NCBI GenBank assembly: GCA_035578175.1
Contig: JAQMRL010000014.1
Span: 15,295,774-15,359,773 of the forward strand
Length of the DNA: 64,000 nt
From: Catonia carolina
Lineage: Eukaryota; Arthropoda; Insecta; Hemiptera; Achilidae
Reading direction: 5' to 3'
In this document: positions 32,101-39,826 of the stretch, piece by piece
Numbering within the stretch: the stretch's first letter is position 1
Layout of the letters: each line of letters starts with the position of its first letter
Translations under genes and position numbers: made by a program
Notes under the pieces: generated by a model
Seen by the model: the letters and a program-made list of their open reading frames with translations, nothing else
The model's database searches: none
Told to the model about the DNA's origin: nothing

Positions 32101-35100
32101 CTTCGTCGGGTCCGGTGGGCGTAAGACTCGGTCGAGGGACCGCTGTAGGCATCGCTCGCGTCAGCGGGGCCATCTTCTCTCTTGCGGGGTCGTCGATTAG
32201 CCTTCGCTGGAGTCCGGCAGCCGTGTGCTGTGGTGGACGTCTTGTCTGCTGTCTGGTTCGAAGTGAAGCTCTCGGTGTCTTAATTGGAATTGATTCCGCC
32301 GGCTCAGTGCAGCGCTCTTTATATAGCTGCCGAGAGCGCTGTTGTCACAGAGTATAGAAGTTATTCTATACTCAGTGGCTGTTGTAGAGAGCGGCTACTG
32401 GCTTGGCCTTGATGACAAAGGCAGCGGAAAGGTTTGTCGGGCGCCGCTACAGGGCTTTGTCGCTTCGCCGCTACAGAGCCTATCGCGCCGACAAAAGCCG
32501 GAAGAAGTATTCAAGGCCGGCAACACAGTAATTGATTAATTAGAAGGGGTGGCGGTGACAAATTTTTAATTAATTTTTTTTTAAAGTCGCATCAACAGTT
32601 TGGTTATTGGCGATTACCGTGGGTCATGAAAGTTTTTTTTTTATTTTAGTTTAACATCCAACTGTTCTGCAGCATGAAACAGTGGGTTGAGATTAGTTAT
32701 AATTAATGAAATGAAATTTTGTTACTTAAAGAAGTGGTTTTTTTCGCAGAGGGTTAGGGGACATGATTTCTTCTGTTTTCCGAAAGCGAAAAACCTGTAA
32801 GTATTAACATGATAACTAAATACGTGTAGGCCAAAATAAATCTTGTATGTGTTTAGGTTAACCGTTAACGGATTGAGTAAACATTAAATGTATAAATTGC
32901 CTTCTACTTTTAAATTATTATTTATTACTTAAATCTGGTGCTTAAGTTTGCCTGATGTAATAATAGTTTAACATCATATCAATTAAATAGAAAGCAAACC
33001 AGTAAAATGGCACATGACCAAACCTATATGCCTAACCTAATTATTAATAACCTAATACTAATTAAGTATTAGTTATTAATAATTTAATTAATAACCTAAT
33101 TATTATACCAGGCAAACTTAATCACTAGAGAATGTGTACAATAATTAGGCAATTCATATATTTCATTATTTACTAATTCGCTAGCAGTAAATGTGCTTTG
33201 TTGTTAACCTACAAACAAACAAGATGTATTTTGGCCTACACGTATTTACTTATCATATTAATACTTACGGGTTTTCGTCTCTTGGAAAACAGAAGAAATG
33301 ACGTTAAATATACCTCTGCGAAGAAAACACTTTTTTAACCTAATAAAATTTCATTGTAACTAAAATATAATCTCCTAACAACCATGCCGACCGCATTGGC
33401 GTAGTTGGTAACGTGCTCGCCTCTCATCATGCGGTCTTGGGTTCGAATTCCATTCAGGCACGGCATATTTTCATACGTTACAAAAAATCATTTCATCCTT
33501 CACCGTCTGCATTTGCAGTAATTGCAGAACAGTCAGACGTTAAACCAACAAAAAAAAAATCCAAACAACCATGGTCTCATACGCCATTACTAACGTACGA
33601 TTTGATCTAACAACGCTTGCCCTGTATGACGCCTAGGTTCCAAATTTTAAAGTGACGCCAACACGCACTCTATGATTGTAATCGTGTAACACTAGCAGAC
33701 GACAAACAGTGTTTCATTTGGCCTATCTCAGTTCCCCCTCTATGCTTTATTACGCTATGCAACATTGTACTAATTCCCTAATCATCAATGCCACCAACAC
33801 ACTAAAGAGAGAATAAAAGATTTCCCTTTTATGATATTCTACTTCTGAAAACACTCTTAGATGCGTAAAAGAATAACTACAAGAAAAGTGCAATATTTAC
33901 CGGTCTCTGATTTATACTGCCTTGCAGTAGCACGTTGTATCGCCCCAACCACAATCCATTCGGCGTCATCTAAAATTAGATTACAATGCGAACAGGATTA
34001 AATACAACGGATACTTACTTTAACAAATATTGGCGTTTTCTGACCAAGTTTCTCTTCACTGCGTCATAATCACAGTTTTTGTTTAAAATGGTGTCCCGTG
34101 CTGATTTTGGATCAATCGCAGGTAACTTCACGGTGACTGGTGATTTTGATTTAACCAACTTGTTCGGATTTCGAATAATTGTTTTTTCTATGAACGGTAA
34201 ACGTGATTTTTCCAACTGACCTGTTTTATTAAAAAATGTAAAATAAATAAAATTTTATTGACGTAAGATAATAAATAAATGAAACACGTCAAAATCATGT
34301 CATTGAATGCAAAAACTGGATTGACCAGACATTTAATTTAAATGATCAAAAGAAAACTGTGCTGAAATCTTGACCAGATTTATATATTACTAATTAACAA
34401 TTAGAAAATCAATTAATTGATTAATCAATCTCAGTTTGGCTTACAGATACCATAGCGGATAGAATAACTATCATATTCTATCCGCTATGCAGGTACGGAA
34501 AATCACTCTTTCACGCTAAACTAGGCTCTGTAGAGCAAAAAGCTCTCAATAAAAGTTGTAGATCTTTTAATTTTCTACAAATGTGATTGTACACACTTTT
34601 GTCGTAAAATGCATTCTAAGACTGAAATCTTTAAAAAAATCGATTGTTTTACACGTTTTCATGAGAAAAAACAGAAAATCGCTAATTTCCGCTTAACTAA
34701 GCAATACACAAAAAAATGTTGCGAATAAAAGTTGTAGGATTTTAAATTCTCTACAACTTTTATAACAGACATTTTCACGCTAAAATGCATAATGAAGTCG
34801 CAATCTTTAAAAAAAATTTATGAGACAACAGCCTCTCCAAGAATTTCAGCAGAGATGGCGCCCCCCCATATCTTGTAGAGGATAAAAAACTTAGTAAATG
34901 AGGCATTTTTTTTAAAAAAATCGTAGGAGCCGTTTTTGAGAAAATCGCAAAAAAGTGAAAAAGGACACAAATAAACTAGGTACTACTTCCGGTTGACCGA
35001 TTTTGATGAAAATGTTCATGTCAGGTCCTCTAGTGGTATCTATCTTAAGTTTCAAATTCGTACGATGTTCCGTTCTTGAGATATTCTGTTCACACACTTA

Positions 35101-37932
35101 GACTAATCGATAAAAACATGTTTTATTGGGTTCAGGGGGTCTGAAAACATGTAGATCAGGTGAAAACTCAATTTCAAAAAATCGACATGAAAACAATACT
35201 TTCCTTATAGGACAGAGAAAGTAAAAACACTTACCAGTGCCACGGCAAATAGGACATGCGATACATTTCTCTGTGTCATTTACGTTTTTTGGATTCTGAA
35301 ACAAAAGAACATTTTTTATAAAATATTATTTTGGTTTTACGTCTGGACTGTTTTGCACATTGATACTAATACAGATGATGAAGGGTGATAGGTGAAAATG
35401 AGTTTTGAAAAAATCTCTAGTGAAATACTCACATAACTTTCTCTTGCCAATGGAGGCAAGATAAGGCAATAAAGAGACATAACACACATCTTTCAATTTT
35501 TGAATAAAAAAGTATTTAAAAATACGCTTGATCTGATAATAAAATTAATAATTGGTATGAAAAGACAATTGATCTGATTTTCACAGTCCTCAGAAGTTGA
35601 TGTTGAATTGGTTTGCTAATTATATCAGCGACAAATTCTGATCAGGTTGTCCCTTCCGATGCCTGCTCTAGACACATCCTAGATTGACTTCATTGAAATG
35701 TAATGCCCTGTTAGTAGACTATATCAATGATACAACAGAAGATTAAAAAATCTGGAGTGATTCACTCGCACAACTTCCTCTTACCAATGCAAATAGTTAA
35801 CAATATAACCTAACATTAGAAATAAACAAAAAAACTAACCTCAAAAACATAACCTTATTATAATCATGAGTGAATGATGCAAAATGAAAATCAACCTCAG
35901 TTTGGCTTACGGAAAATTACTCTTTCACGCTAAACTAGGCTCCATAGAGAAAATGATCTTAATAAAAGTTGTAGATCTTTTAATTTCCTACAAATTTGAT
36001 TGTACACTTTTGTCATAAAATGCATACTACAGCTGAAATCTTAAAAAATCGATTTTTTTAGAAATTTTAAAGAAAAATCAAGAAAATCACTAATTACCGC
36101 TAAACTAAGTGTTATACAAAAAACATTTTAAATAAAAGTTGTAGGATTTTAAATTCTCTACAACTTTTATTATAGTAGGCTACCCTACGTACATTTTTGC
36201 GCTAAAATGCATATTAAAGCCGCAATCTTTACGAGAAAACAGCTTTTCCAAGAATTTCACCAGACATGGCGTCCCTATCTTGTACAGCATAAAAAATGTA
36301 GTAGGCCTAAATGAGGCGATTTTCAACAAAATTGTAGAAGCCGTTTTTGAGAAAATCGCAAAAGCGTAAAAAAATAGATGAATAAACGACTACTTCCGAT
36401 TGACCGATTTTGATGAAAATCTCGTGTCAGGTCCTCTAGTGGTAGGCCTACCAAATTTGAGTTTCAATTTTCAACTTCGTACGATATTCCTTCTTGAGAT
36501 AGTTTGTTTACACACACAGAACAATCTCTAAAAACATGTTTTTTGGGTTCAGGGGTCTGAAAATGAGTAGATCCAGTGAAAACTCAATTTCAATAAATCG
36601 ACATGAAAACAATACTTTCCTTCCTATGAGGTGTGGCTATTAAATAACGAGACTGATGTTGTAAAAAATTTGATTTTAATTTTATACATAATAACTTATT
36701 GTCACCTTCAATATATACTCCTTTTCTATCCCTACAACGCTCCATGCGAACTTTCCATCATTGGAAACAATGCTGGAAGTCATCTTCTGTCACCTTCTTC
36801 AGGACACGAGCCGCTTTCTCTGTAACAGCTTCCGCAGACTCAACTCTTGTCTTTTTTAATACAGATTTCACCTTAGGGAACAGGTAGAAGTCACATGGTG
36901 CAAGATCTGGTGAATAAGGTGGATGTTCTAACACCGAGATGCTGTACTTGGCTACGAACCTCTTGATAGATAATGCGCAATGAGCTGGCACATTGTCTTG
37001 GAGGAGAACCCATGATTTGTCCTTCCACATTTCGGGGCATTTTTTCCTTACTCTTTGATGTAGTTTAGAAAGTACCTCAAGGTAGTAATATTGATTAATT
37101 TTTTGACCTTTAGGCACCCAGTGAATGTACACAATCCCATGGATATAAAAAAAAGCAATCACCATTGCTTTAAATTTTGACTTGCTCATTCAAGCTTTTT
37201 TGGCTCTCGGTGAAGTTCAGCTCTTCCAGTGCATGGATTGGCGCGTCGTTTCCGGATCATAAGTAAAAAATCACCTTTCATCACATGTTATTATCTTCTA
37301 CCTGTTCCCTCAGGTGAAATCTGCATTAAAAGGGACAAGATTTGAGTCTGTGGAAGCTGTAAAAGAGAAAGCGGCACGTGTCCTGAAGGAGCTGACAGAA
37401 GATGACTTCTAGCACTGTTTCCAACAATGGAAAATTCGCATGGAGCGTTGTAAAGATAAAGGAGGAGTGTATATTGAAGGTGACAATAAGTGATTAAGTA
37501 TAAAATTAATATAACATTTTTTACGTCAGTGTCGTTATTTAATAGCCACACCTGGTATATATTTATATAGGCAAGAGTAAGTAAAATTATTAAATAAACA
37601 AAAAACATTTTGTATGTTATTTACAAAATAAATTCCCTTTCAAAAAAAATTCTGGAATTGAAGTCCATAAAAAATTATGGTAAGCCATGATTAAAATTAG
37701 GTTATGTTTTCCATTTCCCATTCTTTACTTGTTATAAAACATGGTTGTTTTTATTTACATTGGCAAGCAAAAGTCATGTTTGTGAGTGTTACACCAGATT
37801 TTATATTAATTAGACAACAATATCCATTCTACATAAAATGAAATTACCACAAAACAAAGCACATTGGAAAAATGAAAATAATTTTCAACTTACATCTGCA
37901 GCGTTATCCATGTCTTTGTGAATAGTGTCCAT
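16947..37932 (-). CDS. TOG-domain protein, TOGARAM/crescerin-like (8 coding exons, 373 aa)
   Basis: Coding exons in transcript order: 37932-37894, 35295-35235, 34220-34019, 28048-27911, 23073-22881, 20038-19890, 18605-18441, 17121-16947; they total 1,122 bp with matching phases and GT-AG sites throughout. The C-terminal ~230 residues form one TOG domain of HEAT-like helices: GNENWEIVMQGLGTLVQV, RSQVSRFACQASKEFF, FDEIVQCLLQRTADMNKFIR, DANEALDAMI, HKNALVRTATARLLVCVV, then RVFDASARLMND. This arrangement follows the last TOG domain of TOGARAM proteins, which bind tubulin in cilia. The N-terminus has a C-x2-C pair (CIACPICRGTG), then a basic region and a Pro-rich ELLPPPTTL. It is far shorter than vertebrate TOGARAM, with one TOG only, so it may be a distinct short member or CLASP-like. 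Introns of up to 6 kb are mostly transposon. Further 5' exons cannot be excluded. Confidence 0.85.
17165..17300 (-). repeat. D-family repeat end fragment
   Basis: Reverse complement of 8020-8160, sharing the words around ATAGTGTCATTC and CTTAAAGA. Lies 45 bp upstream of TOG exon 8 in its intron. Confidence 0.55.
17431..18216 (-). mobile_element. mariner-like element, decayed
   Basis: One end CGAGGCATATCCAGAAAGTA after TA. Minus-strand broken translation: IVTGDETWVAHYTPETK (first Asp), KKIMASVFWDCQGI, HSPDLAPSDVYLFTSLK (third Asp). The second Asp region is frameshifted. The other terminus is lost at the junction with 18217. Confidence 0.8.
18217..18333 (+). mobile_element. Solo arm of the long-TIR element (family T)
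   Basis: Matches the right arm of the element at 50887-51662 (GAGTACACT, CAACATACCGATTGG, GGACAGAAAATTTACTGATG, CTTATAATCAGGGTT), ending ATACCCGTTA. Confidence 0.8.
18441..18605 (-). CDS. TOG gene, exon 7
   Basis: Acceptor CTTTTGTTGCAG, donor GTAACT. Encodes HKNALVRTATARLLVCVV and YRETRKRVFDASARLM; phases 2 in, 2 out. Confidence 0.87.
18632..18850 (-). repeat. A-family repeat (part; resumes at 19246)
   Basis: From the terminal hairpin through GCCAATGCAAATAATTAACA to GAGAAAAATCT, where a B-family copy is inserted; GAGAAAAATGCT and the next 40 bases resume at 19246. Confidence 0.8.
18851..19245 (+). mobile_element. B-family retroposon
   Basis: About 395 bp ending GATGACCTAAACAACAATAAC, flanked by GAGAAAAATCT and GAGAAAAATGCT. 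5' truncations in other copies and an (AAC)n tail indicate LINE-driven retroposition. A GGTTCAAACC word near the 3' end is present but is not taken as a promoter. Confidence 0.78.
19300..19889. other. Unassigned intron stretch
   Basis: AT-rich to 19560, then a higher-GC segment (about 19640-19800, with CGACAGAGCTCCGCATACTC and GGGTACCGG) that may be a piece of an LTR. No repeat partner was found in the window. Confidence 0.35.
19890..20038 (-). CDS. TOG gene, exon 6
   Basis: Acceptor TTGTTTGAAG, donor GTAAGT. Encodes FDEIVQCLLQRTADMNKFIR, DANEALDAM and NSVRAIVEKGP; phases 0 in, 2 out. Confidence 0.87.
20120..21010 (+). repeat. B-family copy with four-fold internal tandem repeat
   Basis: Segments beginning at the AGTCAGAGTTATCTC word recur at about 20251, 20427, 20598 and 20760, so a 162-176 bp middle section is tandemly repeated. 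The single 3' end (CTAGAGGTTCAAACTAGC, GATGACC) is at 20950-21000. Confidence 0.82.
21254..21561 (-). repeat. A-family repeat, first part
   Basis: Terminal hairpin through AAATCAACCTC to about 21560, then interrupted by LINE sequence; the family resumes at 22205. Confidence 0.75.
21562..22020 (-). mobile_element. RTE-type LINE fragments (endonuclease start)
   Basis: Minus-strand frame VRVGTWNVRSLKQTGWLENL then LMLHIVGIREVRWDQ is the N-terminal endonuclease of RTE-like LINEs (WNVRSL and the catalytic E of REVRW). The part 21562-21740 is the 3'-region string also at 9155-9408. Confidence 0.75.
22205..22625 (-). repeat. A-family repeat, second part
   Basis: Continues the family from AAAAACGCTTGAAATAAAAG to the (CA)n block and ACCAATCACTAAAAACATG; cut at 22625 by a SINE. 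Confidence 0.8.
22626..22797 (-). mobile_element. tRNA-derived SINE
   Basis: On the minus strand: a tRNA-like head with A box (TTGGTGTAGTGGTTAGCAC) and B box (GGTTCAATTCC), then a body with TTTTTTCATCACTC, CTGTCTGCATTAGCAG and AACAGTTAGACAT. The body matches the SINEs at 29053, 33383 and 39827 but the tRNA head differs. The acceptor stem does not pair, so not a tRNA gene. Confidence 0.82.
22881..23073 (-). CDS. TOG gene, exon 5
   Basis: Acceptor ATTATTTTCAG, donor GTTATT (weak consensus). Encodes EIVMQGLGTLVQVSRTHPML and RSQVSRFACQASKEFFRTM. The residue count to exon 6 equals that recalled for human TOGARAM, supporting the weak donor. Confidence 0.85.
23866..24782 (+). mobile_element. mariner M1 element with one end replaced by an inverted copy of the other
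   Basis: Ends TATGAGGTGAGGCTATTAAA and on the other strand TACGAGGTGTGGCTATTAAA, TA at both edges. The first ~165 bp are the inverted copy of the last ~165 bp, including C-terminal transposase codons, instead of a real 5' end. The transposase N-terminus is therefore missing. Confidence 0.87.
24040..24715 (+). pseudogene. mariner M1 transposase, N-terminally deleted
   Basis: NFLETIITCDETWFF (first Asp), then one frameshift, SKSKFKALMIVFFYIHGIVY, a stop at 24379, HKDNAPTHSALCVKRF (second Asp), HPPYSPDLAPCDFYLFPKVK (third Asp) and the C-terminus to a stop at 24713. DD34D layout; inactive. Confidence 0.87.
24900..25634. other. AT-rich intron stretch with a near-perfect palindrome
   Basis: No repeat partner in the window. 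GATGGATTTGACATAC occurs at 25167 and 25201, and its complement at 25221-25236, giving a 16-bp-arm hairpin with a 4-base loop next to a direct repeat. The rest is A/T runs. Confidence 0.5.
25635..25991 (+). mobile_element. B-family retroposon, left part
   Basis: Reads as the family up to TTTTACTTAG; the rest (AAAACCTCCACAGGTTCAAA to (AAC)n) is at 27478-27535, after the LTR insertion. Confidence 0.8.
25992..27473. mobile_element. Solo LTR, 1.48 kb
   Basis: Begins TGTAACATCTG and ends GTGTTTACA (TGTAA/TTACA inverted ends), with TTAG duplicated at 25988-25991 and 27474-27477 inside a B-family copy that is continuous without it. A 4-bp duplication with TG...CA ends means an LTR; gypsy or BEL class undecided. 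No internal genes. Confidence 0.72.
27478..27560 (+). mobile_element. B-family retroposon, right part
   Basis: 3' end of the copy begun at 25635: AGGTTCAAACCAGTC, CTCATGACCTTAACAACAAC and its tail. Confidence 0.8.
27588..27857. mobile_element. MITE-2, 270 bp
   Basis: Inverted ends CAGATGAACTAATGTCCC and, on the other strand, CAGACGAACTAATGTCCC, then shared GAGTGAGAG. CAG ends suggest hAT-like, but no 8-bp duplication is clear. It ends 54 bp from TOG exon 4. Confidence 0.65.
27911..28048 (-). CDS. TOG gene, exon 4
   Basis: Acceptor GCTCTTTTTTAG, donor GTATGT, phases 2 in, 2 out. Encodes PQSAGFYGDNVNERGDF, ELLPPPTTLRNPSEAIRYS and LLELGNEN, leading into the TOG domain. Confidence 0.85.
28208..29355 (-). 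repeat. A-family repeat, full length, with a SINE inside
   Basis: Runs from TCTGGTGTGAAACACTC to GGCAAGAGAAAGTAAAAA. The SINE at 29059-29222 interrupts it in the CAATCGCTAAAA word, which is duplicated on both sides. Confidence 0.87.
29059..29222 (+). mobile_element. tRNA-derived SINE
   Basis: A box TTGGCGAAGTTGGTAACG and B box GGTTCGAATCCC, then a body ending in poly(A). Flanks CAATCGCTAAAA and CAATTGCTAAAA are the target-site duplication (one mismatch). Confidence 0.85.
29508..29828 (+). repeat. Direct repeat of piggyBac-like interior, copy 1
   Basis: Almost identical to 30223-30544 (the only difference I saw is a 2-base indel near CCAAAGTGTCG), though it lies outside the TTAA-bounded element. 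Confidence 0.85.
30223..30544 (+). repeat. Direct repeat of piggyBac-like interior, copy 2
   Basis: Second copy of 29508-29828, here in its expected place inside the TTAA element. Offset 715 bp. Confidence 0.85.
30645..31632 (-). mobile_element. jockey-like LINE, 5'-truncated insertion
   Basis: Flanked by AAATTAAAGAT at 30634-30644 and 31633-31643 (11-bp target-site duplication) inside the TTAA element. The last ~85 bp recur at 49793-49873. Confidence 0.88.
30792..31630 (-). pseudogene. LINE RT C-terminal region, open but 5'-truncated
   Basis: About 280 open codons: TPKYLGITLDRTLSFKHHL, STALSLVFSAAEYCAPVWL, then a zinc-knuckle-like CECGQGQTIDHIVKEC block, and a stop near 30792. It matches the thumb and C-terminus of jockey-group LINEs. 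The polymerase core is missing through truncation; codons past 31633 are flanking sequence. Confidence 0.87.
31909..32560 (+). mobile_element. L-family solo LTR, complete
   Basis: Starts TGTCACCGGATGGTGACATT and ends GGGTGGCGGTGACA, giving TGTCACC/GGTGACA inverted ends; 652 bp, GC-rich. TATATAG at 32319 could be a promoter. The target duplication is not clear because both flanks are A/T runs. Copies at 1-478 and 61833-63020. Confidence 0.78.
32633..32690 (-). mobile_element. SINE 3' tail fragment
   Basis: T-run then AGTTTAACATCCAACTGTTC, resembling the body end of the SINE at 39827-40001 in the same orientation. Confidence 0.5.
32700..33376. repeat. Large imperfect palindrome
   Basis: The arm at about 32700-32968 is the diverged reverse complement of about 33093-33376; shared words include TTTCTTCTGTTTTCC, GTAAGTATTAA, AAATACGTGTAGGCCAAAAT and AAGTTTGCCTG. 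Spacer about 125 bp with TAATTATTAATAA repeats. No coding. Confidence 0.75.
33383..33567 (+). mobile_element. tRNA-derived SINE
   Basis: Head ATTGGCGTAGTTGGTAACGT (A box) and GGGTTCGAATTCC (B box), body to poly(A) at 33549-33558. Very close to the SINE at 29059. Confidence 0.83.
34019..34220 (-). CDS. TOG gene, exon 3
   Basis: Acceptor TTTTTTAATAAAACAG, donor GTAAGT at 34018-34013, phases 1 in, 2 out. Basic region: EKSRLPFIEKTIIRNPNKL, AIDPKSARDTILNKN and YDAVKRNLVRKRQYLL. The donor is only 11 bases from the TTAA of the piggyBac-like element. Confidence 0.82.
34430..35228 (-). repeat. A-family repeat, one end missing
   Basis: From CAGTTTGGCTTAC to GGACAGAGAAAGTAAAAA. Its outer end lies five bases from the TOG exon 2 donor. 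Confidence 0.83.
35235..35295 (-). CDS. TOG gene, exon 2 (61 bp)
   Basis: Acceptor TTCTTTTGTTTCAG, donor GTAAGT. Encodes NPKNVNDTEKCIACPICRGT plus one base; phase 0 in, 1 out. The C-x2-C pair could bind zinc, but partner cysteines are not seen. Confidence 0.8.
35405..35455 (-). repeat. A-family terminal fragment
   Basis: TCTAGTGAAATACTCACATAAC and CTTTCTCTTGCCAATG only. Confidence 0.6.
35750..36624 (-). repeat. A-family repeat, split by mariner M1 copy 2
   Basis: Full family from TCTGGAGTGATTCACTCGC to CTTTCCTTCC; TATATTTATATAGGCAAGAG resumes at 37557 on the other side of the mariner. Confidence 0.85.
36625..37556 (-). mobile_element. mariner M1, rearranged copy 2
   Basis: Ends TATGAGGTGTGGCTATTAAA and, on the other strand, TACCAGGTGTGGCTATTAAA at a TA target in an A-family copy. 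As in copy 3, the transposase 5' region is replaced by an inverted copy of the 3' end, joined at GGTAGAAGATAATAACATG. Confidence 0.87.
36758..37189 (-). pseudogene. mariner M1 transposase, catalytic part open
   Basis: 143 open codons: SKSKFKAMVIAFFYIHGIVY, LLQDNVPAHCALSIKRF (second Asp), HPPYSPDLAPCDFYLFPKVK (third Asp) and EDDFQHCFQ. The first Asp region (CDE) lies upstream with disruptions; the DNA-binding N-terminus is absent. Confidence 0.86.
37690..37802 (+). repeat. A-family end fragment, diverged
   Basis: AAAATTAGGTTATGTTTT to ACATTGGCAAGCAAAAGTCA and a decayed end hairpin; lies 90 bp from TOG exon 1. Confidence 0.6.
37894..37932 (-). CDS. TOG gene, exon 1 (ATG, 39 bp)
   Basis: Encodes MDTIHKDMDNAAD and ends at a GTAAGT donor in phase 0, fitting exon 2. 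Start chosen as the only ATG leading into a perfect donor; a further 5' exon is possible. Confidence 0.72.
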
Positions 37933-38354
37933 TTATGTGTATCATTTTAAAATTGTTTACTATACCAATTACATTTTTAACTGTGTTATAACAGTGTTTT
38001 AACTCAATTTAATAATTTACAAATACATAAATAAATAAGTGCACTACAAATCATATTGTGAGTGTAAACAGATATTTTAATATTCTTATTATCCTTTAAA
38101 TATCTTCTTTCTCCTTAGTCCATTTATGTTCCATATGACAATGATGAGCAATTTCTCTCCATCTTCTTAAAGCCCTTCTGATAAAATATATCCGTAGAGT
38201 ACGTCAATAACCAAAAAAACGTTTACTGGTGGATTCTCTACAAGTGAGTACACAATTAACAAATTTACATTTTTTGTGAAGTCCTTAAGGTATGAAACAC
38301 TCACATGGCTTTCTTTACCCATTGTAAATAAATAAAGAAAGAAAGAAATAAAGA
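37933..38354. other. Upstream region of the TOG gene
   Basis: AT-rich, with a diverged A-family terminal piece at 38285-38325 and an AAAG-rich tract at 38330-38355. A promoter would be expected here; no convincing TATA or Inr was picked out. Confidence 0.4.
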
Positions 38355-39289
38355 AAGGTGTGGATATTAAATAACAAGACTGACGTTATAAAAAATTTAA
38401 TTTTAATTTTATACATAATCACACTTATTGTCACTTTCAATATACACTCCCTTCTCTATCCCTACAATGCTCCATGCGAATTTTCCAATGTTGGAAAAGA
38501 GCTGGAAGTCATCTTCTGTCAGCTCCTTCAGGACACTTACCACTTTCTCTTTTACAGCTTCCACAGACTCAAATCTTGTCCCTTTTAATGCAGATTTCAC
38601 ATTAGAGAACAGGTAGAAGATAATAACATGTGATGAACCATGATTTTTTACTTATGATCCGGAAACGAAGTGCCAATCCATGCACTGGAAGAGCTGAACT
38701 TCACCGAGAGCCAAAAAAGCTTGAATGAGGAAGTCAAAATTTAAAACAATGATGATTGTTTTTTTTTTGAAATCCATGGGATTGTGTACTTTCACTGGGT
38801 TCCTGAAGGTCAAACAATTAATCAATATTACTACCTTGAGGTACTTTATAAACTACGTCAAAGATTAAGGAAAAAACGCCACGAAATGTGTAAAGACAAA
38901 TCATGGGTTCTCCACCAAGACAATGCACCAGCTCATTCCGCGTTATCTGTCAAGAGGTTCCTAGCCAAGTACAGAATCTCAGTGTTAGAACATCCACCTT
39001 ATTCACCAGATCTTGCACCATGTGACTTCTACCTGTTCCCTAAGGTGAAATCTGCTTAAAAAGGGGCAAGAGTTGAGTCTATGGAAGCTGTAAAAGAGAA
39101 AGCGGCAAGTGTCCTGAAGGAGCTGACAGAAGATGACTTCCAGCACTGTTTCTAACAATAGAAAATTTGCATGGAGTGTTGTAGGGATAGAGAAGGAGTA
39201 TATATTGAAGGTGACAATAAGTGATTATGTATAAAATTAAAATTAAATTTTTTACGTCAGTCTCATTATTTAATAGCCAGACCTCGTAC
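38355..39289 (+). mobile_element. mariner M1, rearranged copy 3
   Basis: Same structure as copy 2: an inverted copy of the 3' end (with reversed C-terminal codons) joined at GGTAGAAGATAATAACATG to the catalytic region. Ends AAAGGTGTGGATATTAAATA and, on the other strand, TACGAGGTCTGGCTATTAAA. Confidence 0.87.
38784..39059 (+). pseudogene. mariner M1 transposase fragment
   Basis: YFHWVPEGQTINQYYYLEVL, HQDNAPAHSALSVKRF and HPPYSPDLAPCDFYLFPKVK, then a stop at 39057 and the C-terminus in another frame. Confidence 0.84.
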
Positions 39290-39639
39290 AACCATTTTTT
39301 ATCACGAGTTTAATATAAAATTTAAAACAATGTAATTTTAAACAAGAGTGAATTGCTAAATAAATATCCTCTCTTAAGACTTAAAAATCAGTTGTGAACA
39401 CACAAATTTCTCTTCCCAATATAAAAAACTTTTTTTTTAACTTATTTATTTACAATCAGCCTTTACAACGTGGCTTTAAGCAAATCATTATAAGAGAAAT
39501 AAACTGACGTGAGTGAAGTAGACAGCCTTTGCTCTCACTTCAACTAAATAAAATTAGAAAATAAAGTTAATAACAAATGAAGAAAAGTTGCAAATAACAT
39601 TGTAAAAGAAGTTAACAATAGAGAAGTAAAATAAAATTT
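39290..39639. other. AT-rich stretch
   Basis: A weak A-family terminal trace (GAACACACAAATTTCTCTTCCC) at 39395-39440 and a poly(T) run; nothing coding. Confidence 0.35.
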
Positions 39640-39826
39640 TGAAATGTCACTTTAGATTAAAAAGTAGTGATGTAGATGAATTCACTTTAGATGAAGATGA
39701 ATTTAATTTCATGTATGGATTAAAAAAACGTTGGTCTAAGTCGAGGATTTGATGTCTTTTGAGGCGCTTCGTTTTCTCACTGTTGTCCAGCAAATTTAAT
39801 GCTAGATGGTTCTGGTGATCGTTTAA

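Larger units (their letters stand above)
31688..33759. mobile_element. TIR element (family C) containing an LTR, a palindrome and a SINE
   Basis: Ends CATAGACTAATAAAGCACAG and, on the other strand, CATAGCGTAATAAAGCATAG, with further shared GAGGGGGAACT and TCGTCTGCTA. Flanked by CAACATAC (31680-31687) and CAACATTG (33760-33767), a diverged 8-bp duplication suggesting hAT-like. No transposase seen. Confidence 0.6.
29906..33997. mobile_element. piggyBac-like TTAA element, copy A, expanded by insertions
   Basis: TTAA at 29902-29905 and 33998-34001; starts CCCTTTGGAAACTG. Parts 29906-30644, 31644-31687 and 33768-33997 align in order with the uninterrupted copy B (45546-46695). Extra material is a LINE piece at 30645-31632 and a TIR nest at 31688-33759. 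Non-autonomous: no transposase. Confidence 0.8.

Noticed and set aside
32043..32357. 104-codon plus frame in GC-rich DNA
   Set aside because: Inside the solo LTR; the Ser/Arg-rich translation is not conserved in the other LTR copies.
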